This document shows, piece after piece, positions 32,316-44,658 of a stretch of 64,000 nucleotides of DNA. The notes under the pieces were generated by a model that was given only the letters and a program-made list of their open reading frames with translations, made no database searches and was not told where the DNA came from. Origin of the DNA: Macrolepiota albuminosa (taxonomy: Eukaryota; Basidiomycota; Agaricomycetes; Agaricales; Agaricaceae); contig JAMWFC010000052.1 in the NCBI GenBank assembly GCA_027475525.1, forward strand, positions 372,001 to 436,000. The letters run 5' to 3'. The first letter of the stretch is position 1; every line of letters begins with the position of its first letter. The position numbers and the translations under genes were made by a program.

Positions 32316-33379
32316 CTATACTTGAAGCTGGTGTTCGTTCAATGGATGGAGGTCATCCTGACGGCTATAAATATCATCCTTTACATAAGGCAATATTGGG
32401 ACTTGAACCACGTGCACACATTGGACTCCAGCAGATATAACTGGAGAGCTCAGATCTCAGACTTCACATGCATACTGCATACTACACTTCACTATACAGT
32501 GCCTTGTTCAGCCGTGAGTCAGAAATATGCAATTAAAACCTAGCATTGGTTTCTGCCAGACATCTTTTACAACCTGTCCCTACTTCTAGGGCTGTTTGGT
32601 TCTCTAACATCGATGGTTTATCTATCTAGATCGAATGAATCCTATCGACCGTGTAATTCTGTCGCGGAAGTGAATTTCCTAGTCCCTGCTTGCACCATCC
32701 AACCCCAAAAAAGCCGTTTCGTGCATTTATCATGACATGACATATAATTGGCGACACCAGAAATAATCACCGTGTAGTTACTGCTAGTACCCGGTTTCTA
32801 CTTTACATTGGAAAGGTTCTGCCCTGAAAGCCTTAGTTGTTTTGTGCTGACACATACATGTTCCCTTGCAGACTAACGTCTGGATATATAGAAAAGGAAA
32901 CCACGCGGATAATGATCTTCTATTCCTAAGTGGTCGCTCAAATCCTGTCGAAACTAGGGTGAAGTCACGCGTACGACAGGCCAGCAAAAATGCTTTGAGG
33001 TGCTTTTTGACATGTTTAGTCTCTTTTTGGCGGCCTGTTTCACGGGTGTCGAACCTCTTTCGTAGTGTTATTCTCATAATTTTGGAAGCGGCATTGAGAA
33101 TCACGAAACCATCGAGACCAGAATAGTTACTGTAGGATGCGGAGAATTCAGATGTTGATTGTTGAGAGTATACTAGATGGTCATCTTGTCGTTTTTAGTC
33201 TTCCACCTTGCTGAGGAAGGTTGTCACGTGACGCAGGACTTTTCGCGTTCACTGACCATCACTATCTCGAAGGAAGTGTCTGCTCACTACTGGTAATATC
33301 AGTGCTCTTTTGGACTTTTGGATCGGGAAACAGGACAGAGTTGCACTCGGATAGTTCAAGAAACTAGTGCCGTTTCAAT
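32316..33379. other. Intergenic region between divergent host genes
   Basis: About 1 kb between the DENND6-like gene (minus) and DIS3 (plus). No coding signal. It should contain both promoters, but I cannot point to specific elements. Confidence 0.5.
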
Positions 33380-36300
33380 ATGGTAGAAATTTCAATACGA
33401 AAGCGTCCGCGATCGGAAGCCGTAGTAACTCAACGCAAGTTCTTCAAAAAGACTGCTCGTGGCAAGGTCATCAAAGGTATTCAGCCTTTTGACTCCTTTC
33501 GATTAATTGACCTAGGATATTTTAGTCCTGCGTGAAAGGTACCTAAGGGACGATGTAGTTTGTGGAGTTCAGGAATGTAATGCGTGTGGTGAATCGAACC
33601 TTCCATTACCAAAGATTGGAGACTACAGCCATCAACTGTATCCCAATGGACACTTCATCCTGCCTGATACAAATGTATTCCTCTCACAGGTACGTGGTTA
33701 TTCCCTCTATCTTAATTTCTGCTGAATATCTGTAATCTTAGATGGATTTGGTCGAGTCTAATCTCTTCACCCCACCGATTATACTGCTACAGACCGTCAT
33801 AGAAGAAGTGCGGCATCGCTCGCTTCCCTTGTACAATCGCCTCAATGCCCTCACGAAGATGGAAGATAAACGGATATGGGTGTTCTATAATGAATATCGC
33901 TCGTACGTGCCCAACGACTCCAATTAAAGTAAAGGCTTACCGAGGGACAGAGAAACTGCCATTATACGGGAGGAAGATGAAACTCCAAATGACCGAAATG
34001 ACAGAGGTGACAAATTACTTATCGGTGTCCCTTGCCAATTCTCATGTCTTCGAAGGCATTCGAAAAGCAGCAGCTTGGTATAACGAGCATGTCCGCTTGG
34101 CTTGGCCCACCATACGTGGTCAAGTCCCTCCAAAAATACCTACTGTCGTGTTGATGACTGAAGATGCGGAAAATCGGCGGAAGGCAGAAAAAGCTGGCAT
34201 CTCTTGCATATCAGGTTCGAACTGCATTTTCCTCAAGGTCGGCCCTGTCTGATGGAGATCTAGTACGCAAATATGTGGAAAGTATGAAAGAGCCAAACAA
34301 ACTGCTAGATCTGCTTGCGGCCGAGGGTTCCAACGATATTGAGCCTACGAAGGCCGGTGCTGCTAGCCGTCAGTCTCTTTATCCTGAGGTAGCACAATTT
34401 AACAGCTGTTTTTTTATGAGGCTTATGACGAGAACAGTACCTGCATATGCCTACTTTACTTGCTGGGGTCAAGGCAGGTGAACTTCATCAAGGACATTTC
34501 GCCGCCAATCAATATAACTACCTTGAGGTATGTGAATTCTGTTTATTTCATACTCAAAGACTGATGGAGTTTGGAAGGGGAGTGTTTCTGTGCCCGCATT
34601 CACAAAACCCGTGCTTTTGATTGGTCGTGAAAATATGAACCGGGCAGTCAATGGAGACATCGTGGTCGTCGAAGTGTTCTCTGAGTCAGAATGGAAAGCT
34701 CCTGCAGATGAAGTCGTTGATCAAGACTGTAAGCTCACTCCTTTTTGTCTTACTTGATTTCTAGGTAACCAATTCACACAGCAACATTGAGAAATGATGA
34801 CGCAGACAATTCGGGAGACGAGGGAGATGACGAAGAGAATAACTTTGCTCTGCGTGAAAAGCAGGCTGAAAATGTCAAACGTACTTCTGAAAGACAGCCA
34901 ACAGGACGTATCGTGGGAATCATCAAGCGGAATTGGCGAGCGTATGTATACTCTCTCCTCTTACCGTCACCTGGCACTTAACTCGCGCAGATATGTGTGC
35001 CACATAGACAGTACATCCTTGACATCCTCAAACTCTACCTCATTATCCCAACAAACCGTTTTCGCAACGCCTGTCTCGCGACTCCTCCCCCGCATTCGTC
35101 TACGCACACGTCAAGCACCCACTCTGATCGGCCAAAAAATTCTCGTCACAATCGACCGATGGGACGTTACTTCGCGGTACCCTGAAGGACACTTCGTACG
35201 AGCGCTTGGCAAGGTCGAGAGCAAAGAAGCAGAGCAAGAGAGTCTCCTATTAGAGTTCGAGGTCCCGTATAGGCCTTTCGGGAAAGCGATCCTTGATTGC
35301 TTGCCTGTTGAAGGCGATCAGTGGGTCGTCCCACCAAAAAATGATATTAGTCCGGACTGGAGGGATCGTGAGGATTTGAGGGATCTTGTCATCTGTAGTA
35401 TTGACCCTCCTGGTGCGTAAACGCCCAACTAGAGCCTGGATCGACTCAATCATGTTGTTGAAATAGGCTGCCAGGATATTGACGATGCACTGCATGCTAG
35501 GCATCTGCCTAACGGGAATATTGAAGCCGGCGTCCGTAAGTCGTGTCGTCTCTTCAAGTTTCAATACTTCCATGATAATCTTTTGCTAGATATCGCGGAT
35601 GTTTCGCACTTTGTGCATCCAGATAATCCAATGGATAGCGAAGCTGCTTCGCGAGGGACTACCGTATATTTGGTGGACAAACGCATTGACATGCTCCCAA
35701 GTCTCCTCGGAACTAACCTATGTTCACTGAGACCATATGTTGAACGTTTAGCATTTTCTTGCATTTGGGTACTTTACTTCCTCCGTTAATTCGTCAAAAG
35801 ATCTTAACCCTGAGCCGTCCAGGAAATGACTTCTAATGCGGAGATTGTTAACGTCCGTTTTACGAAATCTGTAATTGCTTCGAAAGCTGCATTCACATAC
35901 GAAGAGGCGCAACTCAGGAAGGATGATCCGTGCGTCTTGGACTTGACTGTTCTGCATTCTCTTGCTAACTTCTCACCAGAAATCTGCGGGACGAGTTGAC
36001 CGAAGGCATCAGATTATTGAACAAGCTTGCACAAAAACTCAAGGCCGGTCGTATGGCTGCTGGTGCGCTTAATCTCGCGTCGCCGGAAGTCAAAATACAC
36101 TTGGACAGTTCCGAATCGTCGGATCCCATCGACGTCGAGCAGAAAGAGATGAGGGAGACAAATAGCTTAGTCGAGGAGTTCATGTTGCTTGCAAACATCA
36201 GCGTTGCAAAGAAAATACAGGAGACGTTCCCACAGACAGCTGTATTGAGGTATCTCTTCTCGCATATCCCCGAGAATATTTGCTGATCTCTTGGATTGGA

Positions 36301-37257
36301 TAGACGGCATTTACCACCTCCTCGGACGAATTTTGAGAAGCTTCAGGATATTTTGATGAAGCGTAAGGGCATGACACTGGATGTGTCCAGCTCTGGGGCC
36401 CTTGCAGCGTCATTGGACAAGTGCACAGTACGTATACGTTTCTTCAGTGTCTTGGAACGTTTCTCAGTTTCTAAATATATATTGTTGATATAGGATCCCA
36501 GGGAGCCGGCTTTCAATACTTTGGTTCGTATTATGGCGACAAGATGCATGCTCTCTGCAGAATACTTTTGTTCCGGAAGTGTCGGCCGCGAAACATTTGG
36601 TCACTATGGTCTTGCTAGCCCAATTTACACACACTTCACAAGTCCTATCAGGCGTTACGCTGGTGAGCAATTTGATAGATTGGCACTAGCGGAAATTTTT
36701 CTTGAGTTGAACCTGTTAGATGTACTTGCCCACCGACAACTAGCAGCTGCCATCGGCTACGCACCTCTGCACGCGTCATTACATTCCAAAACGCATGTCG
36801 AACGAGTTTTGGATGTTGTTAATAGACGCCATCGAATGGCACAAATGGCTGGTCGTGCGAGTGTTGAGTTTTATGTTGGTCTTTCCTTAAAAAACAGAAA
36901 TGAAAAAGAAAAGACTCGGGTTAGGGAGGAAGCCTTCGTGATTAGGGCTTTCAGAAATGGCCTTGGTGTCTTCGTCTCCAAGTCAGCATTCCTGTCCTTC
37001 TAATACTTATACTGGGTGCTGATATCCTTGATAGGCTTGGAATTGAAGGCTTGGTCATGTTCAAGCGTGAGATTCGATTTGATGCAGATAATTACACCAT
37101 CACCGTGCCTACTTCCTCGACACCTGGTTCGAACGAGGTCACTATCTCTGTTTTCGACAAGGTTACAGTGAACATTGAGGTCGAGAAAGATAAAAATACT
37201 CAGAGAGGAAAGGTTAAGATGACATTGATAGAACCTGTTGATTCTTCATCAATATAA
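33380..37257 (+). CDS. DIS3: Exosome 3'-5' exoribonuclease DIS3/RRP44
   Basis: The catalytic subunit of the RNA exosome, which degrades and trims RNA in nucleus and cytoplasm. The start [20 protein letters not shown] is followed by the three-cysteine CR3 motif ([16 protein letters not shown]), then the PIN endonuclease domain ([52 protein letters not shown]). Cold-shock-type domains lie around 34580-35390. The RNB exonuclease domain has its metal-binding aspartates in [15 protein letters not shown], split by an intron near 35413-35467, with RLNL-type and [12 protein letters not shown] motifs (36620-36660). A C-terminal S1-like domain ([15 protein letters not shown]) ends at the stop at 37255-37257. 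About sixteen short GT-AG introns interrupt the gene. All catalytic residues I looked for are present, so it appears functional. It is single-copy and a good anchor for species identification. Confidence 0.92.
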
Positions 37258-38167
37258 TACCGGTCAGCACAGCATTTGCCCATATATACAAAGTGTGCAA
37301 GGTATAGAATAAGACGGCTTCTTTCACACCACTTTCCAGCCACGTAAGGGTACTTCACAGGTCTTTCTTGTCTCCCAAGCGGTTCGCCTCTCAAGCTATC
37401 ACAAGCTATCATGCTACGTTGTTGTTTCAGACAGATCGCCTTGAATTACTGAATCGATTCATGGTGTTGAAAGTGACCATGTGGGCCGAGAATCATGATA
37501 ATTGCGAGTTCCTCTAGTTTTGTGATATCTGTTTATGAGGAATAATACTCAGATTTCTTCCCATGTATGTCGTGCGCGTACCCATGTCTTGTTGTCCCTA
37601 TCCCCTAGTGACGGCTTACCCACCCATATATATCTTGAGACTTTTTTACGGCTCCGCGCAAACTATGCACACTGTCCCTAGATTAAGGTCTACTGTGGAT
37701 CTCCGCCGATCTTATTCGCGACGTCCTCGTCATGTAATCGTTAAATTTTTTGAAACGTCTATTCGAAGCCCTGTATCCAAAGGTCAGATTCATACCGCCA
37801 AAAGAATTCTCCCAAATTCACGTCATTTTACAGCTCCAAACCAACATGAATGAATCTAATTTTCTCCAAGCAATGTAGTTACCTTACTGATGAGTCTCCA
37901 ATTTTCTTAGCTTCCTGCGGAGGAGTGAGACTCTGATAATAATTGAAGAAGTTGCTATAAATCTCTAAATTTTAGGCAAACTTAGTCCAGCCCAGTTAGA
38001 GTCCACCATGCAACTTGAAGCATGAAAAACACACGACGACAATAATGGAGCATTCCTAGTTATTGCCGCTCTCTCGAGGTTTGAGCAGGCGTACCAGAAT
38101 TTCCGCTCTGTAAGTAGTTTGTTGCCGTTGTTGAAAATTTTCTGCCGCCCATGATAATTCCCGCTAC
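37258..38167. other. Intergenic, no feature seen
   Basis: About 0.9 kb between the DIS3 stop and the copia LTR. It ends in GCTAC (38163-38167), the copia target duplication. No convincing frame. Confidence 0.5.
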
Positions 38168-38445
38168 TGTTGGGCTAAGCCTGACAACTTAATACTAATG
38201 ATTGATACAAGAACCTCAGTGTCCGTCAAGATGATGGTAAACAACTGAATTATAATACCTAATGATTGATACAAGCTTTATCATATGTAAGATAGGTATT
38301 TATAAGAAGGAAAAACTAAGTACTCACAACCTCAGTGTCCGTCAAGATGATGGTAAACAACTGAGGTTGTATGACGCGCCATCGCAAGTCCATGTCAATG
38401 ATCATGTGACCGCTTAATCAGCTGACTCTCCTGATCAGGATAACA
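38168..38445 (-). repeat. 3' LTR of the copia element
   Basis: Plus-strand ends are TGTTGGGC and GGATAACA. A 37-bp segment (AACCTCAGTGTCCGTCAAGA...) at 38212-38248 recurs at 38328-38364. The second copy sits inside a perfect stem CAACCTCAG / CTGAGGTTG. Confidence 0.92.
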
Positions 38446-39157
38446 CAACCCCATCAGCGTATAAGTGGTTACATGCCTCTGCAGTTGAACAAGCTGATAG
38501 CGCCAAACCGATCACGCGTAACGCGTGACCAACATATATTCTGATGAGGGAGAGGCGAAAAGCGACAGTAAGGCTAAACTACTATACAGGGTGAGGAGGG
38601 AGGGTTGACGAAAAAGATTTAAAATAAACTAGAGAGATACTAGAATGGAAATGTAAGTGAAGGCCCGCGCGATCTTCCCATCGCTTGCTTACTATTAGAA
38701 ATTTCGTCGTAATGCAACGATTTTTAATGGTGAGAGGACGAAATGTCTAAGGTGAGAGGTGAGCCCGGCCCACCGAGTGGCCATGTAAAAGGGAGAGTCT
38801 CACCGATGAAAAGCAGAAGTAAGTTACACTAAAAGAATAAATAAACGTGATAAAACACTAAAGAAGGAAGGATGTGCGGTGAGAACGGCTAACAACGTGA
38901 GAGAGCGCAATAGCGCTCACCTGGGTAGCAGACGAGGAGAGGGGAAGACGGAAGAGAAGGCTACCCGAGATGTCTGAGACTGCGTCCCATGCTGACCACG
39001 CCACGGCAACTGCCAGACCCTGGCACCGTGCCGCGATCGGCACACAGTCGAGGGAGAGAGATGTACGGACGAGATCGGAGAGAACTTTCGCGCACGCAGA
39101 GGCCTCCGAAAACGCTCGCCACCTTCGGCGCTCGCCTTTACGCCGAATAAAGAAAAA

Positions 39158-39313
39158 TTATAGGCGAGAAACAATACCAAGGGATTTAACAAATTTATTG
39201 TGTAGGTCTTTGGGAAGAGATTTGGTCAGAATATCTGCCACCATTTCCGACGTGGATATCCATGAGGTTTGGAATGAGCCTGTGGTCAAGTGTTCGCGAA
39301 TGAAATGATATCT
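39158..39313 (-). pseudogene. C-terminal end of copia RNase H, separated by an insertion
   Basis: Reads YHFIREHLTTGSFQTSWIST and then MVADILTKSLPKDLHNKF to a stop, the typical copia RNase H C-terminus. It directly continues the frame that stops at 40498 after KHIDIR. The intervening 1,185 bp are an insertion. Confidence 0.85.
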
Positions 39314-40498
39314 GTGGGATCTGGCAATGCCTGCGAAATCCGATTTTGTTTGTAGATATTTACTCCTCACTAAAAGGTGACCTCACAGTGAGATAACCAA
39401 ATTTCGGCATATCACGACTATTTTTTGGACAAGGGTGGTGTGCAAATGGCTATCTTAATAGATTATCTCGGAATTGGCCAAGCCCAAATTTTTTATATGG
39501 AAATACCCATTTCAGTAGGTACCTAATAAGAATCTTATGCACGAAAATCTGGAAAACAAAGTTGAACAATTTCTAGATTCTGGTATAAAAAACGTGTTTC
39601 TGCTTTTGTTGCGAGTGGAAGAGGAATGTATGACTGTAAAAATCGGCTGGGAGAAGGACGCGTCAAAGTCATAAATTAGCTTATGTAATGCGCGTCTGGC
39701 AACAAGTTCTTCAACGCGTCAAATAGATGGTTTCTGTAACAGTACAATCCACCCATATGAAGTGGCTCAGACACCCTCCATCAATCTGTTCTACCCGTTT
39801 TCTTGCTTGTTGAAATTTTCTATCTTGCACCAATGGGATTTTTCAAGGGAAAAAAGCCAAAACGTCGATCTTCCGCTCAAAAAGCTAGCATTCTCAAAGC
39901 CCGGGAGACATACCAGCAGAAACAGGCATTAAATTCAGCACATCACACACCATGCAGCACACTATCATCCAATGATGTTGCATCCATCCAGCAAGCTCGA
40001 TATCAGGCAAAGTTGAAGACAAAAACACGTCAGTTAAAGGGCGAGAAGCAGAGAAATCACCGTCTTAAAAAGTCTATTGAAAGGATCAAAAAGGAAAGGG
40101 TCAAACAAGAGACCGAGATCAAATTTCTTCAAGGTGTATCAGTACAGAAAAACCTGGAAATCAAGGGACTCAGGGTGCTTGTAGATGATCGAGGACAGGA
40201 GATTGGTGCTCTCAAAGAACGACACCGTGTTCTTTCACGAGATCTAGCACGGTTCTCGAAGCAAATTGCACGCTTCAAGGTAATCAGGAAGCGTGCAGTT
40301 GAAAGAGCACTGGAGAAGGCCAAAAAAAAGGGACGCATATTTCAGATCATGCAGCGTGGAGTATACACTGCTCAGGCACGAAGACTTGCACGCTACATGG
40401 TTTCGGTTGGAGCTGCAGAGACCAAAGTTGGAGAAGCACTGAAGAAGATTGGAAATGCTATGGGAATCCAAGTAGACCAGACAATGAGTCAATCCTAT
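39314..40498 (+). mobile_element. 1,185-bp insertion in copia RNase H carrying a gene 5' end
   Basis: Flanked by TATCT on both sides (39309-39313 and 40499-40503), a probable 5-bp target duplication; joining the flanks restores the copia frame exactly. The ends (GTGGGATC... and ...CAATCCTAT) show no clear inverted repeat. It contains an upstream region and the first 222 codons of a coiled-coil gene on the plus strand. It could be a non-autonomous element or a captured gene fragment. Confidence 0.75.
39833..40498 (+). pseudogene. 5' fragment of a coiled-coil protein gene
   Basis: The frame starts MGFFKGKKPKRRSSAQKAS, with a basic N-terminus, then a long charged heptad-like region (about residues 60-160). 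It ends with a compact basic segment (ARRLARYMVSVGAAETKVGE, then IGNAMGIQVDQTMS). It runs straight into copia antisense sequence, so the gene is truncated. I recall similar long coiled-coil proteins repeated many times in mushroom genomes, probably encoded by transposons, but cannot name the family. The ATG at 39833 is preferred over an in-frame non-ATG start at 39803. Confidence 0.55.
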
Positions 40499-43400
40499 TA
40501 TCTGATATCAATATGTTTTGATCTCGACGTTACGGAGTCCGAGTTCGCTATATCTAGAGCACTTCGATTGTCGCAAAAAATCGGAAATGGTCTTGGGATC
40601 GGCAGGTTGAGAGAAGTAAGAAGAAAACGGATGGATAATGCTTCACGCATTGCATGAGAAAGTGCCATGTATTCCGCTTCAGTCGACGATAATGCGATTG
40701 TACGTTGTTTAACGGAAGACCAAGAGATAAGACTTGAGTATAAGAAGAACGCGTAACCTGTGATGCTCTTCCTATTCTTGGAGTCTGATGCCCAATCCGC
40801 GTCAACGGCTCCAAAATCTCCCGGGAGAAGAAGCTTCGTAGGAGGATCTAGAGTCGGATGGGCGAAGTTGTACTCAATGGCATAGTCTTTCGTGCCAAGA
40901 AGGTAACGTAACACTCTCTTAGCTGCCAGAAGATGAGCCCGCGTCGGATTCGAATTGTATTGACCCAGAGACATTGCTGTAAATGCAAGATCTGGACGTG
41001 TGCATAGACTCAGGTAGAGTATGGATCCCACGAGTCTCTGGTAATGAACCTTAATGTCTTCATCAGCCACGTCAGGGATCGCATTCGCTGGTGGGTCCGG
41101 AAGGTCATCTAATTTGCCGACTAATGGTAAGGATAGGGGTGTAGCATCCGATAAACGGTACGTCGCCAATAAGTCCAGTATGTATCCTTTTTGTGACAAC
41201 CAAAGCTTTTTCTTGCTTCTATCTCGGTCGATACGAATTCCTAGATTTAGAGACGTCGCACCGGAGTCTTTAACTTGAAAACGTTTATTCATCTCATTGA
41301 TAACCCATTCGTATAGTTCCTTGGAGTTCGTAACATTGAGACCATCGTCCACGTGGACGCATATGATAATGAAAAGATTCGTTCCGTCTTCCGGTTTAGG
41401 AATCGTATGGTGTGGAGATGAAGTAAACATGCCGAAAAATACTGCTTGATCAACTTCACACCTTATTAATCCGATCCCCTCCAGGACTTCCCTCAAAAGA
41501 GTATACCATTCCCTCGATGACTGTTTGAGTCCATAAATCGCGCGAAGTAGCTTATTAACTGTTTTTGGATTATCGTCGGGAAATCCAGGAATCTGTTTGC
41601 AGTATAGTTTGTGTGTAAGCGGAGCATTGAGAAACGCTGTCTTGACATCGAATGAAAAGATTTCCAGATCATTCATCGCCGCGTAAGCTAAGATGATCCA
41701 AATACTTGTCATTTTCGCGACCGGAGCATATGTTGATCCATAGTCCTCAGGTCGCTGGCTGAACCCTTGTGCCACTAGTCTAGCCTTCTCTTTTCCCTTA
41801 ATAATTGTCCCATCTGGATTATACTTGAACGCATACACCCATCTGACTCCTATGGCCTTCTTCCCCTCAGGTAAAATTGCCGAAACAAAGACTCCTTGTT
41901 CTCTCAAGCTCTTGACTTCTTCCTCCATCGCTCGCCACCAAACTTTGGCATCGGCTCTATTCATTGCTTCTCTGAAATTTTCCGGAGCCTTCGTCAGATC
42001 ATGATGCTGATTATCTGTGCAAAATGGTGGAGGATCATTTCCGTATGCGACGTAAGCTTTAAAGTCGAAAATGGTCGATTCCTCTAATTGTGTTAAGTCA
42101 TCCATTGATTCTGGAAAGGTGGCTGACTTTATCCAGGAATGAATGTCTAGCATTGCCGAAAGACTTTGATGCGGTTCTATTCTCGCATGACGATCCGCTC
42201 GTAGCTTAGTAAGTTTCTCATTCCTTCGCGCTACGTCTTCAAAGAATGCTCGTCCTGTCTCCGTTTGTCGGATCTGCCGTTTGGGTCTCTGATTTTCTTC
42301 AATAGGGGCTGGAGACTGATCGGGCACATTCGTCGTGATAACAGGTGCTTCCATGGAGTGAGTCGATAATGATGAAGGAGGTGTCGATGCTTCCATGGAG
42401 TGAGTCGATGATGATGAAGGAGGTGTCGAACTGGGAGAATGATTCGTGGTTATCGGCGCTATTCCTGGTAGTAGTTTCCCTCGAGTATTTTCATTGAAAA
42501 CCACATCTCATGAGAAGAAGTATCGTCCGTTCAGGTCACGAACACGCCAGCCTATTCTGTTTTCATTGTATCCCACAAAGATTGCTTCGAACCTTTTCAA
42601 ATCTCCTTTCCTTCTCGTCTCTTTTGGATTCAACACAAAACACTGACAACCCCAGACCCGAAGATGCGATAAGTCTGGTTTTATTCCTTCAAGCATTTCG
42701 TAAGGCGTAGTAAGTCCTGGAAGCGTCATAGTCGGTAACCGGTTTCGAAGATATTGCGCTGTCAGCACAGCATCCCCTAAAAAAGACATCGGTAGTCCTG
42801 ATTCAGCCATTAAGGTCTGCGCCGTGTCTTCAATAGTGCATATGTACCGTTCTGCCTTTCCATTTTGTTGATGCGCGTAAGGTGCTGTCGCCTGTAAAAT
42901 GATCCCTTTCTCTGTTAAATAGTCGCGTAATTTGCCCTCTACAAATTCCTTCGCTCCGTCACATCGAACGACTTTAACTTTGTTCCCGGATTTTAACTCC
43001 AATTCGGATTGTACCTTCTTAAAATGTTGTAACGCTTGGTTCTTCTTGGAAAGGAGTTCCGTACGTCCAATATTAGTAAAGTCATCCAAGATCGAGTGAA
43101 AATGACTTGTGTTGCCATTCGAAAACCTCGTAGGAAATGGGCCACAAGAGTCCATATGTAATAAGTCACCAACGCAATCTGCTCGGCGTTCATTGTTGTC
43201 ATACGGTCGAGCCGGCTGTTTGCCGATTATGCAAGGTATGCACTGCGAGTTTTCGAATTTGCCTGAGTAGTCAACCCCAGTGACAAAATTCTTTGTCAGT
43301 ACCATCCGTGTCGTGTCCTTTGCCGGGTGACCCATGCGTCTGTGCCAAAGTTCTGGTGTGACAGGTACAGTCGGAAAAGAAACCGGGGTATGTCCAAGAG

Positions 43401-44658
43401 CGGAAAAAGATATGTCGTCTTCAACACGAGGTAATACAAAGTCACAATAGAGAAAAGACAGTCTCTTATGCACCATGGCTGATAATGACTTGCCGGAAAG
43501 GTGTTTCGAAGTCGATGGAAAGAACAGGGATGTGGAATCTTTTTCAAAGATCAATTTCATGTTGTTCTTGACCATGGAACCGACAGAGAGTAAGTTGATG
43601 GGTACGTCAGGTGCATGCAAGCAATCTTTCAAGACAAGAATAACATTCTTTCCATCAATATGAGTGCGAAATTTAACGTCACCCCGAGCAAGCGTAGTAA
43701 GAGTACCGCAGTTCGCAGTACCGACAGGTACCGCCTGTTCCGGATGATATGTCCAGAAGTAACGCTTGTCTTTGATAATGTGCGCTGTACAACCAGAATC
43801 GAGTATTGAGTTGAATTTGGATGTAATGGAGGCCAAGGCAACTGGCGTCAACGAGCTTACAAAAGCCAGATAAAGAGCAGAGTCGTTAACCTTAAGGGAA
43901 TCGGTGTAAAGATGGAAATCATTGTCATTCTCCTCAAGCTCTTCAACGGTATGGAGTACAGTAGTATCAATTTCTTTGGTAAGGAACGTTGCTGGTGGAG
44001 AGATTGGTTCTGTAGTAGAGTCGTTCGAAACAGCGATATTTGCTTTGGGTCGATTCAAATTGTCCTTCGCACCTTCCACCGCATTTCCCCTTCTCTGAGT
44101 AGTGTCATTCGTAGTAGACGTAGACGTCGATGTGGTAACAGGATTGTTTTTCTGAACATGTTGAGGTTTAGAATTAGGTTGTAACATAGCTTGACGTCGC
44201 CGAACATCGATATCGATCTCCAAAATGGCATCTGCAAGTGTAAAGAAATCGAATATCCCCTCTGGACTACCTTCCCATGACCTCCTCACTTCCTCCCGAA
44301 GGACATTGTAAGCACAATGGTCTGGAATTCCATCCATAAATCTCTGTATCTTTTCGTAGTTGGTGAAGTCCCAAGGTGTCGTAGACAATTGATTGACCGC
44401 AATTCTCCAGGATTGGACGTATGCAGGAATCGCATTGGCCGCACATGCCAAACGAAGTACGGAATCCTTAATTCGTTGCGCTGAGGCTGCACTACCCACA
44501 CTGAAACGCTTCCTCAGAAATTCCAAAAGATCACGAGAAGTGCGCCGGAAAATTGTAAGGGCCACTGCGAGCCAGTGGTAACGAGTTAAATATGTCGGCA
44601 GAAAGTCGTCCAGAAATGATATAGGAACAAATGTTGTCGTTCCTCCAAAATTCCTCAT
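40498..44658 (-). pseudogene. pol: copia gag C-terminus, protease, integrase, reverse transcriptase, RNase H
   Basis: Reading the minus strand from 44658: gag C-terminal domain (DLLEFLRKRFSVGSAASAQR), protease active site LDSGCTAHI near 43810, and integrase zinc finger (LWHRRMGHPAKDTT, CIPCIIGKQ) with catalytic residues in DSCGPFP, RCDGAKEFV and QQNGKAERY. After an in-frame TGA (42508-42510) the same frame continues with the reverse transcriptase (VRWVYAFKYNPDGT, FDVKTAFLN, CVHVDDGLN) and RNase H (WASDSKNRKSITGYAFFL, SSTEAEYMALS). It ends at 40498, where the insertion cuts it. The TGA lies where a CGA arginine codon would fit. Apart from these lesions the domains are well preserved. Confidence 0.88.

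Noticed and set aside
32390..32465. tRNA-like sequence on the minus strand (GGTTCAAGTCC box)
   Set aside because: The T-arm and acceptor stems do not pair and no A box is in place.
42346..42430. 42-bp tandem repeat in copia pol counted with the 77-bp joins
   Set aside because: Its period is 42 (a multiple of three), the copies differ and the frame is kept, so it is a real protein repeat (THSMEA units).
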